A stretch of 36,847 nucleotides of DNA from CAZEPJ01 sp964514105 (GCA_964514105.1 CAZEPJ010000047.1:1-36847), one strand, 5' to 3'; numbered from the stretch's first letter, positions 8,301-15,920 are shown. Numbers and translations are program-made. Notes: generated by a model from the sequence alone, not told the origin.

Positions 8301-9461
8301 CTACAGGGCCCGCAAGGCCTCACTGGGATCGAGCCGAGCCGCCACAAGGGCGGGGTACGCGCTCGAGGCGAGGCCCAGGGCAACGGCGCCCACGAGCGCC
8401 CCGACCGCGATGGCGGGATCCAATGACATGGCCACATGGTGGTGGCCCTCAGAGAACAGGGGGATGGCTGCGCGGGTCCCTCCAATCCCCAGGACATAGC
8501 CCAGGACCCCCGCCACTGCCGAGACCACCCCGGCCTCCAGGAGCACCATGCGGATCACGTGGCTCTTGCGGAAGCCCACGGCCCGGAAGATCCCGATCTC
8601 CGCGGTGCGCTCGCGAACGCTCCCCATCATGGTCACCAGCACCACGAGCCCGCCCACCAGCAGCATGACGGCCGATAGCGCGTACGCGAATTTGCCGAGT
8701 TGCTCCAGCGTCTCCAGGCGCCCCGCCACCACCTGTTTGATGGCCATCACCCGGGCGCCGGGCAGGACCTCCGACACCTGCCGCACGATCTCCTCGATGG
8801 GACAGCCGGCGCAAAGGGCGGCGATCTCTGCCATGGAGATCCGGCCCTCCTTGCCCAGGATCGCCTGGGCCGTCGGCAATTGGGCGAATACCATCTGGTC
8901 GTCCTGGGACCCTGCGGGCTCCAGCACCCCCGAGACCGGCATCTCGCGGCCCTGGATAACCAGGCGCGATCCCACCTGGAGTCCCAAGACCCGGGCCGTC
9001 TCGGCCCCGAGGAGGACCCCGTCTTCATCCGGCAGGTCTCCGTGCACCTTCCACCACGGCCGCAGGAAGCGGGTGATCTCCATCTCCACACCCGCCAGGA
9101 GGAGCTTGTGCCCGTTGGCCTCCACGGCGCCCAAGGCCATGGGCCCCACCGCCGCGATGTTGCGGCTGTTCTCGATGGTTCGGATGCGTCCCAGGTCTTC
9201 CTGGGCCAGCTCCTGCATCTCGAAGGCGAGCCCGCCCAGGGACAGGCCTCCGTACGCGATGGAGAGGCTCTCCGTCTTGGGCACCACCAGGATGTTGGCC
9301 CCATACATCTCGATCTTGTGGTTGATATCGTTGGTCAGGGTCTCCACAAGGCTCAGAAAGCCCACCACGGCGGCCACTCCGATGAGGAGCCCCATGAGGA
9401 GGAACGCAGCCCTTCCCTTGCGGCGGCGCAGGCTGGAAAGAGCGATCTGCCCCACGGTCAT
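8301..9461 (-). CDS. MacB/FtsX-family ABC permease
   Basis: This 386-residue inner-membrane protein has the MacB layout: one N-terminal helix (about 18-42), a large periplasmic domain, and three C-terminal helices in an FtsX domain. The ATG at 9461 overlaps the stop of the DUF2318 gene by four bases (ATGA), so translation is coupled. A longer frame exists upstream, but it overlaps the DUF2318 coding region and lacks domain similarity. Proteins of this class use ATP to drive movements in the periplasm and often do not move a substrate through the membrane. Confidence 0.9.
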   Translation of the reverse strand: MTVGQIALSSLRRRKGRAAFLLMGLLIGVAAVVGFLSLVETLTNDINHKIEMYGANILVVPKTESLSIAYGGLSLGGLAFEMQELAQEDLGRIRTIENSRNIAAVGPMALGAVEANGHKLLLAGVEMEITRFLRPWWKVHGDLPDEDGVLLGAETARVLGLQVGSRLVIQGREMPVSGVLEPAGSQDDQMVFAQLPTAQAILGKEGRISMAEIAALCAGCPIEEIVRQVSEVLPGARVMAIKQVVAGRLETLEQLGKFAYALSAVMLLVGGLVVLVTMMGSVRERTAEIGIFRAVGFRKSHVIRMVLLEAGVVSAVAGVLGYVLGIGGTRAAIPLFSEGHHHVAMSLDPAIAVGALVGAVALGLASSAYPALVAARLDPSEALRAL

Positions 9462-10024
9462 GACGCCGTCCTCCTGGAGAAATCGAAATAGCCCTTCCCT
9501 TCCAGGATGTCCCGGACCCGCAGCACCAACTGGCCGTTCTTCACCTCCCGAGCCAGGGGTGCGGGGTTGCACCCCCCCTTGACCTCGTTGACCTTGTTGG
9601 AAGCAAAGCGCTGCCCACAGTTGTGGCAGACCATGAAATCGCCGTCCTGGACATACCCCTTGCCCGCCGGCCAGCACACGTCACACGCGTCAAAGGCCGC
9701 CCGGATCACCCCGTCGGCGCTCTTGAGCACGAAATAGCGCACGGTGATCCCTTCCGTGGCGCGGAATTCGAAGTGGCGCGCCTTACCATCGTCGAACAGG
9801 GCCGCAAGGTGGGTCACCTCTTGGGCAGCGGCGGTGGGGGGGGCCGGTTTCTGGAGACCGACCTTGAACAGGATGCCGGCGGCCACGACAACGACGCCCA
9901 ACCCCAGCGCGCCGAGCAACAGGGGAAGCCGTGATTTCCTTTGCGTTTGCAGGACCGCCTGCTTCTTGGCCATCTTTGTGGCCCGAGCCTCCGGCTCATT
10001 GGATGGAGACGATTCCCGATTCAT
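9458..10024 (-). CDS. DUF2318 protein (cysteine-rich, predicted metal-binding)
   Basis: This 188-residue membrane-anchored protein has one helix at about 33-53 and an exported C-terminal DUF2318 domain. The domain carries CDVC (114-117), CHNC (133-136) and Cys152 in GGCNP, consistent with a bound metal or Fe-S centre. In Campylobacter the homologous domain belongs to the P19/FTR1 ferrous-iron cluster (Cj1658-Cj1663). The ATG at 10024 is chosen because GGGAGGT lies five bases before it; a longer frame reaching 10141 has no such site. The gene overlaps the permease gene by four bases. Reduction of the cysteines by the operon's TlpA-like protein is a reasonable inference. Confidence 0.85.
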   Translation of the reverse strand: MNRESSPSNEPEARATKMAKKQAVLQTQRKSRLPLLLGALGLGVVVVAAGILFKVGLQKPAPPTAAAQEVTHLAALFDDGKARHFEFRATEGITVRYFVLKSADGVIRAAFDACDVCWPAGKGYVQDGDFMVCHNCGQRFASNKVNEVKGGCNPAPLAREVKNGQLVLRVRDILEGKGYFDFSRRTAS

Positions 10025-10197
10025 GGAAGACCTCCCTGAATTCGCTGGACCGTTCATTGATGCCACATGCTGCGGTGCCTTCCCCTCATCTGCCGCCACA
10101 GGGGGCTCTTCGCCATCTCTCACGCCGCCCGGCAAGGCCATGGCAGGGGGATGGACCTGCCCGTCGACTGTGGACGCCTCTCAGTGGGAAAGGGGGT

Positions 10198-10614
10198 TCA
10201 ACAAAGGAGAACGGTCTTGAGGAGATAAACAGGCAGCGGTGCGGCCCGCGCAAAGAACGCCCACGCGGAGTCGACGGCCTTCGCGCTGGGAGGGGAGATG
10301 GACGCGTCTTGCGAGGGACACGAAAGGGCCGAGAAACCGCGGTCCGAGAACCTTTCCCGGGTGATGGGCAAGGCGGAGGCTCCCTGAGCGGGCTCGCCGG
10401 TCTCCATGCGGCACGCGTCCTTCGAGCCGCAACACCTCCCGGATGGCTGGGGAGCCGGTCCGGCCTTGGCCGAGCAGGGGCACCCGGTCGCCGTGGAAGC
10501 GCAGACCGCGGGCAGGGCAAAGGCGCCCAGGGAGCCCACGGCCAAGACCAGCACCCACACCACCACCCGGCGCCACTCTGAACGAGCCAGGGCTTGGATC
10601 CATGGAAACGTCAT
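10198..10614 (-). CDS. Small Cys-rich exported/membrane protein of unknown function
   Basis: This 138-residue product has an N-terminal hydrophobic helix (about 17-38) and then a cysteine-rich stretch with CPC, CC and C-x6-C-type spacing near residues 40-70. It ends in a hydrophobic tail PLPVYLLKTVLLC. Small proteins with a tail of this kind are often found at the front of metal-efflux or metal-uptake operons, as I recall. It is the first gene before the DUF2318-permease-ATPase-thioredoxin set, 173 bases upstream of DUF2318. A promoter predicted at 10621-10649 would start transcription almost at this ATG, so translation may be leaderless. Function is not known. Confidence 0.6.
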   Translation of the reverse strand: MTFPWIQALARSEWRRVVVWVLVLAVGSLGAFALPAVCASTATGCPCSAKAGPAPQPSGRCCGSKDACRMETGEPAQGASALPITRERFSDRGFSALSCPSQDASISPPSAKAVDSAWAFFARAAPLPVYLLKTVLLC

Positions 10615-10620
10615 GAATCC

Positions 10621-10649
10621 AGGCTAGCCGGCTGACTTGCGATTGTCAA
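10621..10649 (-). promoter_or_regulatory. Possible promoter of the DUF2318 operon
   Basis: Read on the minus strand: TTGACA (10649-10644), 17 bases, TAGCCT (10626-10621). The -35 box is perfect and the -10 box is weak. It overlaps the stop of the PfkB kinase gene, so the operon could also be read through from that gene. Confidence 0.4.
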
Positions 10650-11626
10650 CTGATTTGATCGGATTGTTCGGACATCTTCGTGACATCCCATTGCGTCTCA
10701 TGCTGGGCCAGGAACGCCAACGCCTGCGGCAGGGTCGGTATGCCGGGGCGCCCCCCCAGGCGGGTGCACTTCATGGCGGCCACGGCGTTGGCGAACTGCA
10801 GGATCCGCTGCAGCTCCCACCCTTGAAGCAGGCCGTAGATGAAGCCCGCGTGGAACACGTCCCCGGCCCCCGTGGTGTCAACCGCGTCCACCGGGAAGCC
10901 CGGCACGTGCAGGGGGCCGTCCGGGGTCATGGCCAGGGCGCCCTCCCGGCCCAGGGTCATGGCCACGAAGCCCCCCACGGCCTTGTTCAGGGCCGAGAGG
11001 GCCCGGGTGGGCTCGCCGATTCCCGTGAATCGGCCCGGGAACTCCCCCGACGTGATCAGGAAGTCCACCAGGTCGATCATCGCCGCGGTCCCGTCCTCCA
11101 CCTTGTCGATGTCCATGACCGTGGGGATCCCCGCCTCCCGGGCCCATCGCAGGGCCGCCACGGTGGCGGCCACGTCGTGGCCGTCCACGTGCAGGATGCG
11201 GCCCGAGCAGACGGCCTCGCGGTCCAACTCCCCCTCCCGGTAGTCCAGCCGCTCGTCCCGGTCCCACAGGATGGTCCGCTCGCCGCTTTCCGCGTCGACG
11301 ATGATGAAGGCGTACTGGTTGGACGCCCCCGGCTCCACGGCCACGGCGGAGACGTCCACCCCTTCGGCGCGGATCCCCTCCATGGAGAAGCGCCCGCGCT
11401 CGTCGTCCCCCACCTTTCCGACGTACCGGGTCCGAAGGCCCCACCTGGCCAGGGCGACCATGGCAGTGGCCACCTGTCCCCCGCCCTGCCGTTGGCAGCG
11501 TTGGATCCGCACCTTGGAGTTGAACCGGGGATAATGGGGAACGACGAACAGGTCGTCCACCGCGTTAAGTCCCACTCCCACCACATCGAAAGGGGCGTCT
11601 GGGGGCCAACTCAGCTGGAAGCGCAT
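10646..11626 (-). CDS. PfkB-family sugar or nucleoside kinase
   Basis: This 326-residue cytosolic ribokinase/adenosine-kinase-like enzyme is predicted to phosphorylate a sugar or nucleoside hydroxyl with ATP. The N-terminal GGGQVATAMVALARWG stretch (48-63) fits the first PfkB signature. The second signature DTTGAGDVFHAGF (250-262) contains the anion hole GAGD with the catalytic Asp256. The ATG at 11626 follows GGGAGGC. The substrate cannot be told from sequence; no pathway partner adjoins it. The gene is divergent from the cytidylate-kinase-like gene across a 318-base gap. Confidence 0.88.
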   Translation of the reverse strand: MRFQLSWPPDAPFDVVGVGLNAVDDLFVVPHYPRFNSKVRIQRCQRQGGGQVATAMVALARWGLRTRYVGKVGDDERGRFSMEGIRAEGVDVSAVAVEPGASNQYAFIIVDAESGERTILWDRDERLDYREGELDREAVCSGRILHVDGHDVAATVAALRWAREAGIPTVMDIDKVEDGTAAMIDLVDFLITSGEFPGRFTGIGEPTRALSALNKAVGGFVAMTLGREGALAMTPDGPLHVPGFPVDAVDTTGAGDVFHAGFIYGLLQGWELQRILQFANAVAAMKCTRLGGRPGIPTLPQALAFLAQHETQWDVTKMSEQSDQIS

Positions 11627-11944
11627 GTCCCGTGCCTCCCGGAGGCGTGGCGGCCAATGTACCATACGTCCGGGCCTCTGGGCAAAGGGCACGATACCCG
11701 GATCCTCCCTGAGAGAGGCTGGAGCCCGAAATGGAGAGGCCCCACCGGAATTGCCCTCATCCACCAGCCAATGGCCCTCTTGCCGATCTTGGGGGCTTAC
11801 TTGCCTTTCCCATTGATTTCCCCCGGCCCGCCCCATACACTCCAAGGGAAAATAGGTCTGTTTCTCGTCCCAAGAAGCAGGGCCCGGCGCGGATCCCGGT
11901 GTCGCGGGTGCCCATTCACCTTCTATGCGCAGAGGAGGTCGAAG
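11627..11944. other. Divergent intergenic region, 318 bases
   Basis: No gene is visible here. It holds the ribosome site of the PfkB kinase gene on the minus strand, the promoter at 11813-11841 and the AGGAGGT ribosome site of the downstream plus-strand gene. A weak minus-strand promoter for the kinase (a TTGCCC-18-TACATT arrangement near 11655-11685) is possible. Confidence 0.5.
11813..11841 (+). promoter_or_regulatory. Sigma-70 promoter of the cytidylate-kinase-like gene
   Basis: TTGATT (11813-11818), 17 bases, TACACT (11836-11841). The predicted transcript would have a leader of about 97 bases before the ATG at 11945. Confidence 0.45.
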
Positions 11945-12751
11945 ATGGCCATCGTGACGATTTCCAGGGGCTCGTACAGCATGGGCAAGGAGGTGGCCGA
12001 GCAGGTGGCGCAGCGGTTGGGCTACGAGTGCATCGCCCGCGAGGTGCTGCTGGAGGCGTCGGAGCAGTTCAACGTCCCGGAGTTGAAGCTCCTGGAGGCG
12101 GTCAAGGACGCCCCGTCGGTCCTGGAGCGCCTCATGCACCAAAAAGAAAGATACGTGGCCTCCATCCAGGCGGCGCTCTTGAACCATGTCAAGCGGGACA
12201 ACGTGGTCTACCATGGCTTCGCCGGCCACTTCTTCCTCAGGGACGTGCCCCACGTGCTCAAGGTCCGGATCCTTGCGGACATGGAGGACCGGGTCCGCAT
12301 CCTCATGGAGCGTGACGGAAAGCCCCGCCGGGAGGCCCGGCGGATCCTCAATCGCATCGACAATCAGCGCCGCAAGTGGAGTCTTCGCCTCTACGGCATC
12401 GACACGTGGGATCCCGCCTTGTACGACCTGGTCATCAATGTCCGGAGGCTCACGGTGGCCAGCGCCGTGGGCATCATCTGCCACTCGGCAGGCCTGCCCG
12501 AGTTCCGCACCACGCCGGAGTCCCAGGGGGCGGTCGACGACCTCTGTCTGGCCTCAGAGGTGCGCATCGCCCTGTCGGTCCTCGGGGCCGACATGGAAGT
12601 GGAGGCCAGGGACGGGGCCGTCAGCGTCATCACCAAGGCGCCCAAGTCCCAGGAGGACATCCTGTCCCGCGAGGTCGAGCGCATCGGACGGGGCGTGGCC
12701 GGAGTCCGAAGCCTTCGGGTGGAGGTAATCCCCGTCTCGCTGTTCGAATGA
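11945..12751 (+). CDS. Cytidylate-kinase-like protein with BON-like C-terminal domain
   Basis: This 268-residue protein begins with the nucleotide-binding strand-loop MAIVTISRGSYSMGKEVAEQ, which matches the cytidylate_kin2 group of P-loop kinases in which the loop is G-S-x-S-x-G-K. The kinase-like part covers about 1-190. Residues about 195-268 look like a BON-type domain (alternating helix and strand, with a segment like GVAGVRSLRVEV near the end). The ATG at 11945 follows AGGAGGT. True CMP-kinase activity is uncertain because this group is distinct from Cmk and the substrate is not established. It is not in an obvious operon; the next gene is convergent. Confidence 0.8.
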   Translation: MAIVTISRGSYSMGKEVAEQVAQRLGYECIAREVLLEASEQFNVPELKLLEAVKDAPSVLERLMHQKERYVASIQAALLNHVKRDNVVYHGFAGHFFLRDVPHVLKVRILADMEDRVRILMERDGKPRREARRILNRIDNQRRKWSLRLYGIDTWDPALYDLVINVRRLTVASAVGIICHSAGLPEFRTTPESQGAVDDLCLASEVRIALSVLGADMEVEARDGAVSVITKAPKSQEDILSREVERIGRGVAGVRSLRVEVIPVSLFE

Positions 12752-12798
12752 GGCAGGTGAGGCCAGGGGGGGGCCCCGCACGACCGGAGGCGCCCCCC

Positions 12799-13290
12799 TC
12801 AGGCAGGGTCTCGGCACAGGATGAGGTTGACACCCGTGACCGTCATGGCCACCTCCCCGTGCTGGTTGATGACCTCGATGAAGGAGCGCACGATGCCGCG
12901 GTCCGGCTTGGTCCGCGAGCGGGCGGTCTGCACCACCGTCACTCGGACGGAGAGGGCGTCGCCCGGGTACACGGGCTTTAGCCATCGCAGGGCGTCCACC
13001 CCGGGCGACCCCAGGCTTGCCCCCCTCGGTAGGTAATGCTCCACAAAGAGCCGCATCATGAGCGCCGAGGTGTGCCAGCCGCTGGCGATGAGGCGGCCGT
13101 ACGGGGTCTGCTTGGCTCCGGTGGGGTCGGTGTGGAAGACCTGGGGGTCGAAGCGCTTGGCGAAGGCGATCACCTCGGCCTCGTCCACCTCGATGGGTCC
13201 GAACTCGTGCACGGAACCGGCCACGTAGTCCTCGAAGTAGCGCGTTTCCGGCGGATGGGGGAACAGGTCCTTGCCCATGGGCTTCAACAT
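12799..13290 (-). CDS. MaoC-like (R)-enoyl-CoA hydratase
   Basis: This 163-residue single hot-dog-fold protein is predicted to hydrate an enoyl-CoA or a related acyl thioester. The catalytic pair is visible in RFDPQVFHTD (Asp48, His53), the usual D-x4-H hydratase motif. The ATG at 13290 is preferred because GGGGGAG lies ten bases before it; an ATG at 13317 gives a nine-residue extension with no ribosome site. It stands alone, convergent with the gene on its left and divergent from dacA-like on its right. With the CoA ligase, thiolase and HMG-CoA-synthase-like genes elsewhere in the window it hints at active acyl-CoA metabolism. Confidence 0.88.
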   Translation of the reverse strand: MLKPMGKDLFPHPPETRYFEDYVAGSVHEFGPIEVDEAEVIAFAKRFDPQVFHTDPTGAKQTPYGRLIASGWHTSALMMRLFVEHYLPRGASLGSPGVDALRWLKPVYPGDALSVRVTVVQTARSRTKPDRGIVRSFIEVINQHGEVAMTVTGVNLILCRDPA

Positions 13291-13360
13291 ACCACAATTA
13301 CTCCCCCCGGTCTTCATCGGTCCCGGGGCCTTGTGATGTCGGCCTCGGCCGCTTTTTCTC

Positions 13361-13390
13361 TTGACAACGGCGGCCCGTGGGATCTATCTT
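13361..13390 (+). promoter_or_regulatory. Sigma-70 promoter of the D,D-carboxypeptidase gene
   Basis: TTGACA (13361-13366), an 18-base spacer and TATCTT (13385-13390). Transcription would start near 13397, giving a leader of about 88 bases. Confidence 0.55.
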
Positions 13391-13484
13391 GGGCGGGTCG
13401 CTTTGCTTCCGATCCCCTGGAAAAATGGGAAGTTAAGCGAACAGGGATGAACAAATCTGGGAAGTTGAGGCCGGGAAGCAGACC

Positions 13485-14678
13485 ATGCGTGGACAAAAGG
13501 GAGGCGGCGTAAGCACATTGAGGCCCCTCCTCCTCTTGCTCCTTTGGCTTGTCGTCTCCGTCTCGGTGCCGCCCGGTGCCCGGCTCGCCCAGGCCGCCTC
13601 GGGGACCGCTGGCCAGGAGACCGCAGCGGCCCCCGCATCCAACAAGGCCCCCAAAGCCAAGACGTCCAAGAAGTCCGCCGCCGCCAAGCAGAAAGACCCC
13701 AAGGCCTCCGCCGGCAAGGCGGCCAGTACCCAGCAGGGCAAGGGCAAAGTCGCCGCGTCCTCCGGTTCCGGGGCCTCCTCGGTCCGGGGCCAGAAGGGGC
13801 AGCCTGCCTCCAAGGCGGGGAGCTCCTCCGCCACCTCCCCGCGGACAACGGCCAAGAAGAAGGCGAGGACCCGGCAGGCCACCGCCCCGGTGGAGCGGTA
13901 CAAGGCTGCGTTGGTGATGGACGCGCGGACCGGTGAGATCCTCTACCAGGAGAACTCCCACAGAAAGCTCGTCCCGGCCTCCCTGACCAAGATGATGCTG
14001 ACGCTGGTCGCCATGGAACGAATCAGGAGCGGGGAGCGGCGGCTCAATGAACTGGTCATTGCCAACGAGCAGACCACGGCCGTGGGTGGAACCCAGATCG
14101 GTTTGCAGCCCGGGGAAAGCCTCCTGCTGGAGGACCTGCTCCAGGCGGTCATCATCCGGTCGGCCAACGATGCCGCGGCCGCGGTGGCCGAGCATCTGGG
14201 GGGGTCTCAGGAGCGGTTTGTGGCCATGATGAACGCCCACGCGGTCAAGTTGGGCATGGCCGACACCCGATTTCATAACGTTCACGGGCTTCCCGAGCGG
14301 GATGGCGAGGACAATGTCTCGACGGCCTACGATATGGCCCTCCTCGCCAAGGAACTCCTCAAGTACCCCCAGGTGCTGGAATGGAGCTCCAAGGAGTTCG
14401 CGGTGATCCGAGACGGCCAGTACATCATCCAGTCGACCAACAAACTCCTGGGGACTTGCGAGGGGGTGGACGGGCTGAAGACGGGCTTCATTCGCAAGGC
14501 AGGTTTCAACATCGCGGCCACGGCCAAGCGGGATGACACGCGCATCATCGCCGTGGTCCTGGGCTCGCCCAGCAGCAAGGTGCGCAACAGCGCCGCCCGG
14601 AGCCTTCTGACCATCGGGTTCGAGCAGAGCCACGGACGGGAGGCCCACGCGAACAAGGCCCAGTCCAATCCCGCTTGA
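13485..14678 (+). CDS. D-alanyl-D-alanine carboxypeptidase (S11, PBP5/6-like)
   Basis: This exported 397-residue enzyme trims the terminal D-Ala from peptidoglycan stem peptides. A signal sequence (about 1-38) is followed by about 95 residues of low-complexity Ala/Lys/Ser/Pro sequence (about 40-135), then the catalytic domain. The three active-site motifs are present: SLTK (Ser166-Lys169), SAN (226-228) and KTG (332-334). The basic linker is unusual and could bind the cell wall or nucleic acid electrostatically. The chain ends soon after the S11 fold (about 380), so the C-terminal membrane helix of PBP5 is absent. It has its own promoter and a shared terminator downstream. Confidence 0.93.
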   Translation: MRGQKGGGVSTLRPLLLLLLWLVVSVSVPPGARLAQAASGTAGQETAAAPASNKAPKAKTSKKSAAAKQKDPKASAGKAASTQQGKGKVAASSGSGASSVRGQKGQPASKAGSSSATSPRTTAKKKARTRQATAPVERYKAALVMDARTGEILYQENSHRKLVPASLTKMMLTLVAMERIRSGERRLNELVIANEQTTAVGGTQIGLQPGESLLLEDLLQAVIIRSANDAAAAVAEHLGGSQERFVAMMNAHAVKLGMADTRFHNVHGLPERDGEDNVSTAYDMALLAKELLKYPQVLEWSSKEFAVIRDGQYIIQSTNKLLGTCEGVDGLKTGFIRKAGFNIAATAKRDDTRIIAVVLGSPSSKVRNSAARSLLTIGFEQSHGREAHANKAQSNPA

Positions 14679-14712
14679 CCCCCTGGCGGCGTTGCGGCGT
14701 CCTATTGTCTTT

Positions 14713-14740
14713 GAAACAAGAAGCCCCGGTCTCCCGGGGC
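14713..14740 (-). terminator. Terminator between dacA-like and hesB-like genes (better on minus)
   Basis: GCCCCGG (14723-14729) pairs with CCGGGGC (14734-14740) around a four-base loop. On the minus strand it is followed by TTCTTGTTTC, a fair U-rich tail, so it can end the comB-hesB transcript. On the plus strand only CTT follows, so termination of the carboxypeptidase transcript is weaker. Confidence 0.6.
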
Positions 14741-14766
14741 CTTGCGCTCGTTGGGGTCACCCAAAC

Positions 14767-15096
14767 TCAGCAGGAGCACGATCCTCCCGCCGAACACCCT
14801 CCCCCGCCCGCTACGGGTTTGGCCGATGAGATGCTAAATCCGGACTGGTACCCGGAGTCCACGAAGTCGATGGTAACCTCTCCGGTCCGGGCCATGAGAT
14901 CGCTGTCGATGATGTACTTGATGCTGGAGGCCTCGAAGGTCTTGTCCGTTTCCTTTGGCTCATCCAGAGCCAATCTCAGGGATGGCCCGCCTCAACCACC
15001 CTCCTGAAGAAAGACACGCACCACCTGAGCCACGTCCGCCTTCTGCTCGAAAAACGCCTGAAACTGCTCCTGGGCCTTCTGGGTCACCTGGATCAT
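14767..15096 (-). CDS. HesB/IscA-like selenoprotein (in-frame TGA = Sec35)
   Basis: This 109-residue A-type Fe-S carrier-like protein is split by an in-frame TGA at 14994-14992. Upstream, an ATG at 15096 with AAAGGAG seven bases before it encodes 34 residues beginning MIQVTQKAQEQF. Downstream, the same frame continues GGPSLRLALDEP and ends GGGGCSAGGSCSC. The TGA sits at position 35, where E. coli IscA has its first ligand Cys35, and within the family's GG-C-G context. Cys101, 107 and 109 lie near the usual second and third ligand positions. HesB-like selenoproteins are an established bacterial family. A SECIS-like hairpin follows the TGA. comB lies 86 bases upstream on the same strand. A plain nonsense mutation is the alternative, but both halves are well conserved. 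Confidence 0.85.
14955..14973 (-). promoter_or_regulatory. Bacterial SECIS element of the hesB-like gene
   Basis: On the minus strand TTGGCTC (14973-14967) pairs perfectly with GAGCCAA (14961-14955) around the five-base loop TGGAT. The stem begins 18 bases after the TGA codon. Bacterial SECIS hairpins lie within the reading frame shortly downstream of the UGA and carry G in a small apical loop, as seen here. SelB binding is inferred. Confidence 0.7.
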
Positions 15097-15182
15097 CCCG
15101 TCGCTCCTTTCGTCCCCTCCCCGCGTTCTCGCCGTGCCCCTCCAGCGCGACTTCTATCATGTTACTTCCCTTCAGATGCAAG

Positions 15183-15920
15183 TCAAGCCAAAGTCGGCGG
15201 GCTTGCCCCTGCGCACTCCGCCCCATCCGCCCTGCGTACCACCACCCGTCGCGCATGCCGTTCGGCCTTGAGCACGAAGTCGAACAGATCGCGCTGGAGG
15301 CACAGGGCCGGGTCCTCCGGGGGATAGTGCGCTTTGTCCCCTCTCAGGAACTTGCGTGTGGTTTCCGAGAAGAGGATCTCCCGCAGGGCCTCGCGATGGT
15401 CGTACGGCCCCCGGCCCAGGAGGTGGGCCAGGTACCGGGCGCACCATTCGTCCTCCGGGGCAACGGACTTCATCTGCTGTCCCATGGCCACGATGGATAC
15501 CCGCGCAGACCCCCTTTCCCGGATGTACCCGGCCGTGGCCCTGGCCAGGCCGTAGCTCCCCAGCAGGACCTCCTGGGCCCCTTGCAGGGCCGCCAAGACC
15601 CCCTGGACCCCCGCCGACGTCCTCTGCACCACCCGCCTTTCTCGAAAGAAGTCGTCCCCCAACCCCAGGATCCGGCTGGGGGAATTCCCCAGGTCGAATC
15701 CCGGGATAGGGGCACCGCCCACCTCGCCCACCAGGATGAGATCGGGGTCCTTCGACTTGAGGGCCAGGGCTTCCTGCGGATTCGCCACCAGCAGGATTTC
15801 TCGGGCCCCTGCGGCGAAGATCAAGGGGGCGCAGGTGAAGGCCCGGTACACGTCGACGATGACGGCCACCCCTCTGGCGGCCTTGGCCCCGGCCAGGAGC
15901 CTTGCGAGGACCACGTCCAC
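15183..15920 (-). CDS. comB: ComB family, 2-phosphosulfolactate phosphatase
   Basis: This cytosolic family removes phosphate from 2-phosphosulfolactate to give sulfolactate; in methanogens that step leads to coenzyme M. The 245-residue product shows the family motifs VIVDVYRAFT (20-29), LVGEVGGAPIPGFDLGNSP and a later GLGDDFF segment. The GTG at 15920, preceded by GAGGT, is chosen because the promoter at 15979-16007 starts transcription near 15972; a longer frame to 16007 would begin inside the -35 box. The hesB-like gene follows 86 bases downstream. No comA, comC or other sulfolactate genes are in the window, so the pathway here is unknown. Confidence 0.88.
   Translation of the reverse strand: MDVVLARLLAGAKAARGVAVIVDVYRAFTCAPLIFAAGAREILLVANPQEALALKSKDPDLILVGEVGGAPIPGFDLGNSPSRILGLGDDFFRERRVVQRTSAGVQGVLAALQGAQEVLLGSYGLARATAGYIRERGSARVSIVAMGQQMKSVAPEDEWCARYLAHLLGRGPYDHREALREILFSETTRKFLRGDKAHYPPEDPALCLQRDLFDFVLKAERHARRVVVRRADGAECAGASPPTLA

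Noticed and set aside
14767..14973. A separate 68-residue gene starting at a TTG
   Set aside because: It lacks a ribosome site and is the C-terminal two-thirds of the HesB-like protein; its TTG lies in the SECIS stem.
14992..14994. TGA as an ordinary nonsense mutation or sequencing error
   Set aside because: Its exact placement at the conserved cysteine position, the intact sequence on both sides and the downstream hairpin favour selenocysteine; reads cannot be checked here.
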